The translations under genes were made by a program, and so were the position numbers. From Pratylenchus scribneri (Eukaryota; Nematoda; Chromadorea; Rhabditida; Pratylenchidae): DNA of 64,000 bases. Shown here piece by piece: positions 27,991 through 38,254 of the stretch. The stretch covers positions 496,001-560,000 of the forward strand of contig JAQSEB010000032.1 in the NCBI GenBank assembly GCA_030063045.1, read 5' to 3'. The first letter of the stretch is position 1; every line of letters starts with the position of its first letter. The notes under the pieces were generated by a model. The model was not told where the DNA came from. It did not search any database and worked only from the letters and a program-made list of their open reading frames with translations.

Positions 27991-28278
27991 TCACTGCTGC
28001 CCGCCTTGTTGCTGATTACGATTCCGACGGCGTTCACGATATCGAGCATTCCGTTCGCGCCATTGCCTGCGCCGTTCTTCTTGTTGACGATCCAATTCTT
28101 CGTTCCGGTGGCGCAATTCTTGTTGAAGCCACCACAAATCGTCATCCCGGCGTTGCAAATCTTCCTCTCGGCGGCGATGATCTTCCTCCTGTCTACGCAA
28201 TTCTTGTCGCATCTGTACAATCTCGTCTTGAAGTTGTATTTGGCGTAATCGTTCGCGTTCTCGTTCAGAATCCGACAT
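27991..28278 (-). CDS. Small Arg/Glu-rich coiled-coil protein, copy 1
   Basis: This is a single-exon reading frame of 95 residues starting MSDSERERERLR. Almost the whole protein is one charged helix of RREEDLQRRDDDL-type repeats. It ends in a basic segment (RRQWRERNARYRERRRN) and a Gln/Gly tail. There is no signal peptide. A candidate trans-splice acceptor (gattttag) lies about 25 bases upstream of the ATG. It is a diverged paralogue, in opposite orientation, of the gene at 29,207-29,500: the N-terminal heptads, the RRQWRER..RY.ERRRN box and the QGGQ end are all shared. Preservation of the frame in both copies argues for a real protein. Function is unknown; single-alpha-helix or coiled-coil behaviour is expected from composition. 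Confidence 0.7.
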   Translation of the reverse strand: MSDSERERERLRQIQLQDEIVQMRQELRRQEEDHRRREEDLQRRDDDLWWLQQELRHRNEELDRQQEERRRQWRERNARYRERRRNRNQQQGGQQ

Positions 28279-29206
28279 ATTTGATCAAGATCTTTGCTTT
28301 GCTAAAATCGAAATTAAATTGAATTAAAACATTTTTTGATGGAAAAATGGTCAAATTATGAGTTAGAAATTTATGAAATTAAGGGGGAAAAAGTTTGAAG
28401 AAATTGGGGTTAAGAGGGAAGGACTAAAGGCAAAGGGGTAAGCTGTTGAAATAAAAATATCAAATTTATTGGTCTATTATAATTTAGGCCAAATTGTTTG
28501 CTAGGAATGAATGTAATGAAGAGAAGGAGGGGTTAACAAATTAGGTTTAAATAAATAGTAAGAAAGGGCGCTACGCGCTACCCTGCTGAAATGTCTCGCC
28601 TCTCGCGCCAAAATGTCTCACGCCGAAATGTCTCGCGCCAAAATGTCGCAGCTAAAAAACGCGCACACCAACCAATCGACCAATCCTTGATAATTTCGCA
28701 CCAATACTATAATTTTAATTTGTATTTGTATTTGGCACATTTCCTCCGCCGCTACAAATGATTCATTCATATTTCATTTCCATTTCAATCCAATCAACAC
28801 AATCATCATTTCATATTATAAATATTTTCACAGAAATTTGATGATTTAAATCATTTAATTCGAAAGAGGAAACCATATAAAAAACAGTCTATCTAAAGCT
28901 TTTATTCCATTTCAATTCCAACTAAAATTTGAAGCTGAAATAATGGAATATATAATTTAATTATTCTAATAGCTCTGTAGCTCTCCCTTATTTGTCAAAC
29001 CTAAATTCACTTCATAGTTAATTATTCCATCCAACTCCCTTATTACTTATACTTAGCTATTACCGATTAACCAGAGACAAATTCACTTCAAATTCTTCGT
29101 ATATTTTTACCTTTATTTTACTCATTTTTAACGCGCAATTTGACCATTTTTTCCTTTTAATAAATTAATTCTATTTAATTTCAGTCCACGAAAGCAAAGA
29201 TTAAAT
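28279..29206. promoter_or_regulatory. Shared divergent upstream region of the coiled-coil pair
   Basis: This is the 0.9-kb spacer between the two start codons. A short repeat cluster at 28,560-28,665 has the motif aaatgtctcgcgcc three to four times (28,588, 28,610, 28,625 and 28,642 approx.) next to ggcgctacgcgctacc. It is strikingly CpG-rich against the AT-rich surroundings. The immediate 5' flanks of both genes share an aaagcaaagat block before the ATG. Confidence 0.5.
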
Positions 29207-29500
29207 ATGGCGAATGCAGACGAACTCAGACGCCGTCTCCGAGCCGAGCGAGAAGAAGAACATCGGCAAATGAGGCAAAGGCAAGAAGAAATGCAACGTC
29301 GAGAAGAGGAATTGAGGCAAAGGGAAGAAGAGATGAGGCGCAGGGAAGAAGAGATGAGGCAAAGTGAAGTAGAATCGAGGCAAAGAGAACAAGAAGAGCG
29401 TCGATATCAAGAAAATCAACGTCGGCAATGGCGTGAACGAAGGGCTCGATATGTTGAACGCCGTCGGAATGATGATCAGGAGCAAGGCGGGCAGCTGTGA
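29207..29500 (+). CDS. Small Arg/Glu-rich coiled-coil protein, copy 2
   Basis: This is a single-exon frame of 97 residues starting MANADELRRRLR and ending in a Gln-Gly-rich tail. The body is continuous heptad-like Glu/Arg/Gln sequence (REEELRQREEEMRRREEEM). The conserved C-terminal box RRQWRERRARYVERRRN is shared with the divergent copy at 27,991-28,278. A candidate trans-splice acceptor (taatttcag) lies about 35 bases upstream of the ATG, with the shared aaagcaaagat leader. A polyadenylation signal (aataaa) follows near 29,520. Its compositional bias means database hits to other coiled coils would be uninformative. The name is left blank. Confidence 0.72.
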   Translation: MANADELRRRLRAEREEEHRQMRQRQEEMQRREEELRQREEEMRRREEEMRQSEVESRQREQEERRYQENQRRQWRERRARYVERRRNDDQEQGGQL

Positions 29501-29679
29501 TGGATGATGATGTTGAGAAAATAAAGAAAGAATGAAAGATGTGAGAAGGCAAACAAATATATGGACAAATAATTCTAAATAAACAATTGTGATTCTAATT
29601 CAAATTAATTATTCAGCTTTTTCGGTAATAAATAAAGTTATTAAACGATGCAAACTGGTTTCAACTATTGCCCAAATGT

Positions 29680-30090
29680 AGAGTTTCGCTGGAAGTTCCG
29701 GTTCCGGTGGCCGGAAGTTCCGGCCTTTTTGTGGTACTGGATTAAAAATTGAGTTCCGGTTTCAGTTTCGGATCCGGTCAAAATCCTGGTTCTGGCAAAA
29801 CGGAAAAATTTGCACTCAAATAAATTGGATTTTGTTGCATAAATCGTTAGTTTGGAAAAATTTAAAAATGTCAAATTTTTCGCTGCGCGGCTATTTTTGG
29901 GACAAATTTTTCGCTGCACGGCTAATTTTGTTCAGCCCTACCGGGCAGCTTTTTGTAGAAATTTTTTCTGAAAACCCCCAAATGATGGATTTCAAAAGTT
30001 CCGGGTTCCGGCTTTTTTGAGTTCCGGTTTCCGGAACTCAATGAGTTTCGGTTCCGGTCAAAATCCAGTTTCCGGCGAAACCCTACAAAA
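29680..30090. repeat. Pair of ttccgg-rich repeat units
   Basis: Both parts contain gagttccggttt, ggtcaaaatcc and ttccggcgaaac-type blocks in the same order (29,750-29,800 and 30,019-30,085). They look like two diverged copies of one element, separated by about 250 bp. Confidence 0.6.
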
Positions 30091-30449
30091 ATGGTTTAAG
30101 AAATTTATTAAAATAATTAAACTTTTATTTTCTTAGCATAAAACAGTTTTTCATTATCCCAGGAGTGCGCGAAAGTCAAAAAGGAATTGCGCGGACTGGT
30201 TTGGCCAAAACGGTTCAACCGGTTTAAAAGTTTGGAATTGATAAGTTAAGGGTTTTCGATGTTGGGGAACACGAATTTAGAGTTTATTTCATGTTTGGAT
30301 CGGTTTGGATGTTTAAACCGGTAGTGCGCGAGTCCTGGTTTATACTTATATCACATCAACACCACAAATTAATTGAATACATCATTTCATTCCAATTAAA
30401 TTGGATGATTTAAATCAGCAAATTGAAGGAATAAACTATATAAAAAGTA

Positions 30450-30920
30450 GAGTCCGGACCCGGCCCGGGCCCGGATCGGTTTTTACCCGGGCCCAGGCCC
30501 GGAACCCGGGTCATTTGGTACAATCACGGGTTTTCCTGAGTTCCTGGATTTACCCGGGCCCGGCCCGGAAAAATTTTGAAGAAAAACCCGGGAACCCGGC
30601 CCGGAAACCGGGTCTCCTGACCCGGGTTTTTCGAAGAAATTGTTATTTGTTTGTTTTTGATCCGAAATTTTTAATTTATTTGTATTTATAGTATTATCAT
30701 TTTTTTTATTTTAATTGATCATTTTATACATGTATTTTATCTTTTTTTTAATTTATTTGCTTTTTTATATCGATTTATAGCCTTTTTCCAAAATAGGAAA
30801 CCCGGCCCGGAAACCGGGTCTCTGACCCGGGTTTACCAGGTTTTTCAAAAACCCGGGTTCCTGGGCCCGGCCCGGAAAAATTTTGAATAAAAACCCGGGT
30901 ACCCGGGCCCGGAAAATCTG
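30450..30920. repeat. GC-rich cccgggcccgg repeat, two blocks
   Basis: Block 1 (30,450-30,635) and block 2 (30,795-30,920) share direct-repeat segments. One is cccggcccggaaaaattttg followed by aaaaacccggg (30,556 and 30,868). The other is aacccggcccggaaaccggg followed by tctctgacccggg (30,591 and 30,799). An AT-rich ~160-bp linker separates them. The sequence is strongly palindromic and would fold. Confidence 0.8.
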
Positions 30921-31065
30921 AAATTCCGGACTAATAAAAAGCGCAATAATAATTTTATTGTTATTTGGCAAATTCAATACCATCCTTAATTTTTTCAAAG
31001 CGAAACAGTATAATAATTAAATATTAAATATTACTCAAAAAATTTATATATAATACAATATTCTT

Positions 31066-34000
31066 TTATTTTGTAATTCTTCTGCTATTCTTGGCATCAA
31101 TATTGTTGTTGTTATTCTCGCTTGCTTCACTATGAATTGAGCCCGTTTCCACGTTGTCCTCATCCGGAAATTCGGTCTTCAATTCTTTACGCTTTAATCC
31201 ATTGCGAATTTTACTTGAACTTGAAGTCATCGCCAATTTCATGTTCGAAAGACTCTTCATTGTGTTTTGTTTCAAAGTGCTAATTCTGCTTCGGCCACTG
31301 TTGTTTGGCAAATTTGCTGGAAATGAATTAAATTATTTTGTTTTACAATTTTAAAATAATTTCAATCAATTGATTAGAGCAATTCATTTGCAAAACAATT
31401 CGTAAAATTAAAATTGAGTAAAAAGAAAAATCCTAAATAGTAAAAAATTTAATAGAATAAAAGGAATAGATCGAATTGGTCATAAAGGATACTGTAAATT
31501 TTATTTTTAAAATATGTTGTTGCCATTGCCATAAATATTACAAAACATTGTTTTTAAATGGATTAATTTAGAGCTTTTGAAATCAAATTGCAGTATCCAC
31601 AAATTAGTTATGGTTAGAAAATGAGTTGCCGAATTTTATGGCCTTGACCAATCCAAATCAATATAGTTTTGATGTCGAATAAATAAATTAATCCTAATTT
31701 TTCATTTTAAAATGAATAACTGATGAGTCTGGAATACTCCTTTTCACTATTTTTGATAATTGTTGGGCTTATTCGCCGTTTGCTTTTGGCCTAACTCACT
31801 AAAATCTCGATTGTCCGTTTGAATGGGCGAAGGGAATTCCGCACGTTGATCTTCAATTCTTTTGGCCTGCATTTGAACAATCATGTCGAAAAAATCATTG
31901 TTCATTGCTTCCATGTCAGATTGGTGGAACAGTTCATCATCATCATCAATTTTCAATTGGCCCTGGATAAAATTCTCTAATATTTAAAAAAAATTATTTT
32001 TTTCTACCAATTTCTCATGATTTTCGATCAATTCATTAATGTTGGATAATTCCTTGTTTAATTGTGCAATTTTCGTTGGCGAATTCATTTCCTTTGCCAT
32101 TTCAAAGGCAGCACTGCAATAAATTTAATTAATTATATAAATGCAATAAAAATTGCATCAAACCCAATCATTTTTCAATTAAAAATTGGCTAAAGGATTA
32201 TTTAAGAAAGAATGGTTTAAAATGGAAAATGTGGAAGACCAAAAATATGGCAAAATAGGATTAAATTGGGCAGCTTTTGTTTTTTGGCCATAACTTTTGC
32301 CAATTATATTTTTGATATCTAATACTCTTCAGAAAGAGTTACATAATTATATAATTTTATTATTAGGTTCTAAAATTAATATTGGCCAAATCCAAAAGAA
32401 ATTTTGAATTCGTAGAAAATTCGAAAATCCAATTAATTATTTACTTATAATTTTCTCTTCCTTCGTAAAATTCGCCAAGGAGGACCCGGGCAGTTGCAAT
32501 ATTGCAAAGAGTGCGCAAAATTGAGGTTTTGTCCCCCAATTCTTCGGCAATCAACATTCTCTATAAAATTAAGGAATAATTTGAAAATATTTTTAAAAAA
32601 AACTTTTTCATGATATTCAATTGCTTTTCGGTATTCCATATCGTAGAAATATGTGTTGGCTAAATAATTAAAAAAATAATTTAATTTAAAAAAATTTATA
32701 GTACCAATATTGCCCAATGTCAATCCGCATAAAATTCGGTCATTGAGTCGTTCAGCAATGTTCAAACTTCGTTCAAATTCGGCCAATGCTTTCGCCAAAT
32801 GCTCTTTTCCCTTCAATTCCTCCTCTTCATCATCGAAATCAACATTCTCTTTTGAATTATTTGATTTCATTGTCGAAATTGCATAATTTAAATGGGCCAA
32901 TCCCAAATTGTAAAGGCCACGACATTCTATTTTCTACAATGAGATAATGCTTTAAAAATATTTTTTCTAAAATTTACTTCATCATTTAATTTTTGCCCAA
33001 TTTTAATTACATTTTCGGCACAATTGATGGCATTTTCGAATTCTTGTAACCTGTGAATTAAAATTATTTATTTTTAATTCAAAATTGATAAATCCAATTT
33101 GATAAATTCAATGAAAATTTTGTAAATTACGGCTTCTATTGTAAAGCCTAGACTCAATAGGTTTCAATTTGTGAATCAAGATTCAATATGTATTTTAATC
33201 GGCTTACGCTCTATGATCTAATAAAAAGAAATTTAAAGGCAAATAAAAAGACATGCCGTGTCAAATAAATCCAAAGAAAGGTTTCAATAGCAATATCCAG
33301 AAACCAATTTTCCAAATTTTAAGTTTTCCTATTACGGTAGGGAGAACTTGAGTGCATTCGTTTTTGACCCATAGCCATAGCTTTTGCGAGGCAATAGCCC
33401 ATCTAGTAAATGTTTATGCCAGTTGAAAGTCCAAAGTGTCCTCTTCAATTTAACTTTTATAAATTTTAAAATCTAGTATAAAAAATGTCAGATCCAAGCA
33501 TCCAACTTTTCCAGTGAAAACCAATTTTTTCCAAATTGAATAAAGTTTCACTTTTTAGGGGATTTAAGGGCTTTCGAATGGCAATATCGCCTTCCTAAAT
33601 TGGTTGCCTCCTTTTTGAGCTATGGTCAAAACGAAGGCTTAGGCACTCTTTCTACGGTACTAAATTGTCCTATTTTGCCCCAAATTTGATGTTGAATTAA
33701 ACCGAGAACCGACATTGTGTATGTGGCAGACAAATTTGAATGTGCCTTTGCTTGTTGTGCCTCATCATTCAATGCCCTTTAATAATTGTTAAATCAAAAT
33801 TGCTTAAAAACCTTCGAAAATAACTTAGATGCTTTCAAATCGCTCATATAATATAGCCGTGCTCGACTATAATTGCGCAAAGCAAAATATGCATTGCCAA
33901 GTTGGGAGTAAACGGCGGAAAGCAACAATTCATCATCTGAACAAATGAGCAGTGCCCTTTCGAGAAGTTGAATTCCTTTAATATTGGAATTTATATAATT

Positions 34001-34440
34001 AATTTTGACAAATTTATTGAATAGAATGTTCCGCACAAATCAAAGTTCCAAGTGATTTATGGCTTTAAATTTAACAAATTTGGTACCATTGATTAACCTT
34101 TGATTTGAATGAATAGATTTGAAAAATATTTCGAGAATGTGATGGAGAAATTTAAAAAATTTACGATCAAAAAAGTGATAAATAGGCCAAAAGCGGATAG
34201 CTTTCTTTATTTGGCCATAACTTTTTGGCCAATAAATTTGAGAAATCATTTTGTTATCAAAATGATCTACAGAAAGAGTTTAATTCAATTGTGTCCTTTA
34301 ATTTTCTTTTCTTCATATTAAAAATCACCTCTTTGTGTATCATTGGACCTTATGGCCCGCTCGCCTCTCTCAGCCAATTCTTGACAACTTTCATTGGAAT
34401 TTATCGAAATTGAATTTATATCATTTGCGAATATTTCCAT
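31066..34440 (-). CDS. AGS-3/GPSM-type TPR and GoLoco protein
   Basis: Ten minus-strand exons (34329-34440, 33825-33975, 33714-33776, 32978-33050, 32705-32933, 32604-32659, 32445-32560, 32008-32113, 31800-31962, 31066-31316) join in frame to 439 residues. Residues about 20-300 are TPR units: ELAERGERAI.., AVYSQLGNAYFALRNYSRAR, AHSNLSATYTMLQEFENAI, GLTLGNIANTYFYDMEYRKA and TLCNIATARVLLGEFYEGR. One clear GoLoco motif follows (FFDMIVQMQAKRIEDQR, about residue 325). The tail is Ser/Asn-rich. This is the Pins/LGN/AGS3 architecture: GoLoco binds GDP-bound G-alpha-i/o at the cortex and the TPR part binds partners such as NuMA. The TPR set is shorter than in vertebrate LGN and only one GoLoco is present; vertebrate LGN/AGS3 have four. 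Confidence 0.9.
32275..32350 (+). repeat. Intronic repeat pair, copy 1
   Basis: It contains ttttggccataactttt, then ccaat, gatat and cagaaagagtt blocks. The same ordered blocks recur at 34,203-34,290, in another intron of the same gene. Confidence 0.5.
34203..34290 (+). repeat. Intronic repeat pair, copy 2
   Basis: It contains tttggccataacttttt, ggccaat, a gatctacagaaagagttta block, and a short atcattttgttatcaaaatgat palindrome. It matches the intronic block at 32,275-32,350. Confidence 0.5.
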
Positions 34441-34791
34441 TTTGAGAGTCACTCTAAAATTGTTGATGATCAAAAGTGCATTCCATTTTTGGCCAAAAAT
34501 TTAGAATTTGTTAAGATGACAAAATAACCCAAATGAGTTGTCAAAATAAGAATAATTATAGTTGCCAAATTATGTTCCAATTCCAACTTCCAAATCCAAC
34601 CATAATCTCTGGTGGCCTAATAACGGCAAAATGTTTATATGATTTTTATTAAAGACAAATAAGCTTATTTTAAGCTCACATCAATATTTTAATTTAGTAA
34701 TTAAAAGACTGGAATATTATTAAAAATATTATTAAAAATATAAGCAATTTTTAGGATTATTCTTATTTCCAATTTTCCAGAATTTTAAATA
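34441..34791. promoter_or_regulatory. Divergent intergenic region (AGS-3 / aldo-keto reductase)
   Basis: About 350 bp separate the two opposite start codons, so both promoters must lie here or in the first introns. Immediately before the reductase ATG is aattttccag, 12 bases upstream, a candidate spliced-leader acceptor. No other motif is convincing. Confidence 0.45.
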
Positions 34792-36766
34792 ATGAAGCAT
34801 AAAATGCATGAAAATTTGAATAAAGAAGGGGCAGAATATGTTCGAAATAAAATGCCGAAAATAGGACTTGGTTAGTTTTTCTCATTTCTTGCATAAAAAT
34901 TACTTTATCCTTAAAAGGGACCTATCAAATTCAATCCGCCAAAACCATTTTTGATATTTTGGATGCCGCTTTGGACGTTGGCTATCGATTCATTGACACT
35001 GCACAAGTTTATCGGAATGAGCAAAATATTGGCAAAGCATTGGCCGAATTATTGCCTAAATATGGGCTCAAAAGGTTGACAATGAATTTAAAGAAACCTT
35101 TATTATGTTACATGCTCTAAATTCTAAACAATAAGGTGCAAAATGGTTATCCCTAATTTTTATGCAATTATTTTACAAAAAAAATTGTCAGCCATTTTTG
35201 AAGTCTTAAATTTGGCTAGCCTTAATCTAAATAATCCTAAACAAAAGTTTAACATAAGCCATATAAAATATTTTGTAAATTCTATATTTTAATACTTTAT
35301 TTGATCAGCAAAAAAAAAATTGAAAAAATTAAATGAGGCGAGAATTTTAAAAAAAAAAGCTGAAATAATTCTATAGTTCTTTATGATTTTTAAAAAATCG
35401 AAATTGAGGCAGATAATAAAACTAATACATTTTTCTAAAAATAGAGAGGACATATTCATCACCAGTAAATTGGCACCCGCAAATCAAGGCTCAACAAATT
35501 GCCGTAAATCCGTGTTGGAATCACTCAACAAACTGCAAACTGAATATCTCGACCTTTTACTCATCCATTGGCCGGGTGTCACTAAATTGAAGAGAAATGA
35601 CCCCAAAAATGCACAAATGAGAGCCGAAAGTTGGAAAGAATTGGAAATTTTACAAAGTGGGCAAATAATACTCATTTTATTAATTAATTCGAATTTACAA
35701 TTAAAGGAGAAGGAAAACTCCGTGCAATTGGCGTATCCAATTATAATATTGCTCATTTGGAGGAATTGCTTGAAACGGCTGAAATTCTACCAGCGGTGAA
35801 ATTTTTATGATTAATTTGGAATATTTTTAAGTTAAAAAAAAGAATTTTTCTAAGCTATTTTTATGCTAAAGGACCTTATTTCACTGTATATTTGTCTATT
35901 TTGATAAGGAAAATGTAAACATTACAAATTCGGACCTAACCCAATGGTAAATGTTGGCATTGAGATTACCAAAATTGGCATATAAAATGTTGGACAAAAT
36001 TGAGGCCCTTTGCATTCCAACTCAGGAAAAAATTTTAAAAATAAATTTTTTTCAGGTAAATCAATGTGAATGCCATCCTCATTGGGTTCAATCCGATTTG
36101 ATTCAATATTGTCGCGAGAATGGCATCCATTTCCAGGTAAAATTGAATTTTTATTATTTCTAGAGTGCATTTTCTCGTTCATTTAATTTTTGAGGCAAAA
36201 CCAACATCAAAATTCCCAAACATCTCATAAAATTATAGATACTTGTATGTTATTTTATCTATGTCCAGATTTTTTTAGGTCACCAGGGAAAGATTACGGT
36301 GACCACCATAGGTCATCCGGTATAGGGTTTGGGTCTTTAGGGGATTGATTATCATCTCAAATACCCCTATGGGGGAACCGTTCATTTCTAAAAATCTGGA
36401 TATAGATGGCATACAAGTACCAAATTATATTTAGGCATACAGCAGTTTTGGCAGTGAGTCGAATCGGGATGACTTGTTCGCCGATCAAAATGTTCGCGCA
36501 ATGGCGGTCAAATATGAATGTTCCGTGCCAACTTTCCTTCTTTCCTGGGCACTTGCCCAAGGAATGAGGTCATGCCACAAAAATGTCAACAATTCAATTT
36601 TTAAATTTGTTTCAGTGTTTTGCCGAGAAGCAAAAATCCAGAGCATGTTCGACAAAATTTTACTGGACCAAATCAAATTCATGTGAGTGCCGAAGATGTC
36701 GAAGCAGTCAAACGGACAAAATCGAAGATGAAAAAATATTGTTGGGATCCGGATGGGTTGAGATGA
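34792..36766 (+). CDS. Aldo/keto reductase
   Basis: Seven exons (34792-34870, 34918-35074, 35445-35656, 35707-35795, 36056-36136, 36435-36568, 36616-36766) give 300 residues, near the usual 300-330 for this NADPH-dependent cytosolic family. The family order is intact. MPKIGLGTYQ is the first strand. GYRFIDTAQVYRNE carries the catalytic Asp and Tyr. FITSKLAP has the catalytic Lys. LLLIHWPG has the catalytic His. LRAIGVSNY precedes VNQCECHP. YSSFGS leads into the cofactor loop, and SVLPRSKNPEHVRQNF binds the 2'-phosphate. The substrate cannot be predicted. Intron 4 contains a copy of the dispersed ~75-bp repeat. Confidence 0.94.
35934..36006 (+). repeat. ~75-bp hairpin repeat, copy 2
   Basis: It contains ccaatggtaaatgttggcat, gattaccaaaattggcata and ggacaaaattgaggcc. 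It lies inside intron 4 of the aldo/keto reductase gene. Confidence 0.75.
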
Positions 36767-38254
36767 ATAAAATGATTTTTGATATTTTAATATGATTTCG
36801 TTAAATATATTTAAATTATTTTTTCAATTTCAAATAAATTAAATTTCAACAAATTTATTCAAACAATGAATTATTAATAAAGCCAATGGTACTTTTCCGT
36901 TATGTTACATCCCTACCAAAAAGGATGAAAAACACATATTTGCAGTAATTTTGGGCATAAAACACGAATCTGCGCTTATTTTTGTCTATCATCTTCAATG
37001 ACTTGATTTAGGTGTTACTCATTTAGTAAGTAGATTAGGATTTCGACAATTAACACCAGGCAGACTGAGACTGATGAGATGAATAGAAGAAATTGAGAAA
37101 TCATATAGAAGCGGAAATAGAACGCCAAAGGATGAAATGTCTACTCAATTTGAATATTCTTTCCAATATATTAGTTTTATTTTTTTAGACTTTTTACGAT
37201 TTTGCTTTTTTGTTTTCTTTTTAAGGATCATCAAATTTAATGCTTAAAAAGTTTTTAGGAACAATTTAATAAGAAAGGGAATAAAAACTTGTAAATTAGA
37301 GAAAAGATGGGAACTGGGAACCTACTAAATGAGAAAATACTAGATTAATTAAAACTAGAAAAGCAAAAAATATCTCATTTTTCCACTAGGAAATTCTCAA
37401 ACAGCAGCAAGTGCATTCTTAAATTTCAATCAGCCATACTTTGTTTCTATATTTACAAAAGCTTCCAATTTGAGAAATTGTAGTAAAATCATAATTTAAA
37501 GCCATTCTAATAAATAAGTAAAGTTTTGAACATGACATGTTGTAATATTTTTCTGGCAATCGTAAAGAATCTGGGTCCCTAAAAATTTTTCAATTTTTTC
37601 CCTTAAAATATGCTTACTGGGGTCTACGGAAGTGTAGAACACGAATTTGACATTCATTTTCTCATATCTCGCCATCTTGTTAAGAAAATGTCAAACATTA
37701 CCAAGGAAATGCCAATGGCAATTTTCAAAATATTTTTTATATAGACATATTAGATATTATAGCTCAATCGACGTGGCTCGGCGAGCTGAATCGAATGGTA
37801 CCATTTTTATTAGGTAAAACTCGATTATTGGCAAGTTAGAGGTCAAAATATCTTACCAAGACAAATAATTCTTTTAGTCATAACTTGCCAATAATCGAGT
37901 TTCACCTAATAAAAATTTTACTATTCGATTCTACTCGCTGAACTGCGTTGAATGAGCTATATTTTTTCCAGAGAAATGTTTTCACCAAAAATGCTCTCGG
38001 TCCCCCCTTTGCATTTTCTTAGTAATGGTTGGAATTTTCTTACCAAGATAGCGAGTTATGACAAAATGAATGTTAAATTCGTGTTCTACGCCTCTGAAAA
38101 CCCCCTAGAAACCAATTTTTGAAAAAATAAAAAAAATTTTTTGGGACCCAGATTCTTTACGATTGCCATTTTTCTTTTTTTCAATAATTCCAAAAATTTT
38201 ACAATCTTCAAAATCTTTATTAGAAATTAGTTTATTGAATAAAAATAAATTACA
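36767..38254. other. Spacer between aldo/keto reductase and SSU72
   Basis: A 1.5-kb stretch with no supported coding exon. 36,900-37,550 is plain AT-rich sequence. 37,554-38,168 is a foldback element. The short remainder is the SSU72 5' flank. Confidence 0.7.
37554..38168. mobile_element. 615-bp foldback (MITE-like) element
   Basis: The two ends are exact inverted copies: tggcaatcgtaaagaatctg at the left and its reverse complement at the right, extended by ggtccc/gggacc. Pairing continues inward through gtgtagaacacgaatttgac, a gttaagaaaatg block and a gctcaat..ctgaatcgaat block, to a centre near 37,860 (attggcaag.../...cttgccaat). Each arm is about 300 bp. A flanking ttttttc-type direct repeat (tttttc) is present on both sides but is low complexity. 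There is no coding capacity; it is a non-autonomous DNA element. Confidence 0.85.

Larger units (their letters stand above)
29501..31065. other. Repeat-rich spacer: ttccgg, ggtttaaacc and cccgggcccgg blocks
   Basis: No supported gene lies here. 29,680-29,790 and 29,995-30,085 are diverged copies of a ttccggttccgg-rich unit. 30,170-30,345 holds ggttcaaccggtttaaaag-type sequence. 30,450-30,635 and 30,795-30,920 are GC-rich cccgggcccgg blocks. The open frames crossing it follow the low-complexity composition. Confidence 0.75.

Noticed and set aside
27927..28322. 131-codon plus-strand frame over the coiled-coil gene
   Set aside because: Antisense shadow of the 27,991-28,278 gene, whose paralogue supports the minus strand.
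30401..30998. Open frames rich in Arg, Pro and Gly over the cccgggcccgg blocks
   Set aside because: These are artefacts of GC-rich palindromic repeats, open on both strands.
33130..33700. Possible extra gene in AGS-3 intron 3 (between 33,051 and 33,713)
   Set aside because: No open frame of useful length and no splice-consistent exons; repeat-like AT-rich DNA.
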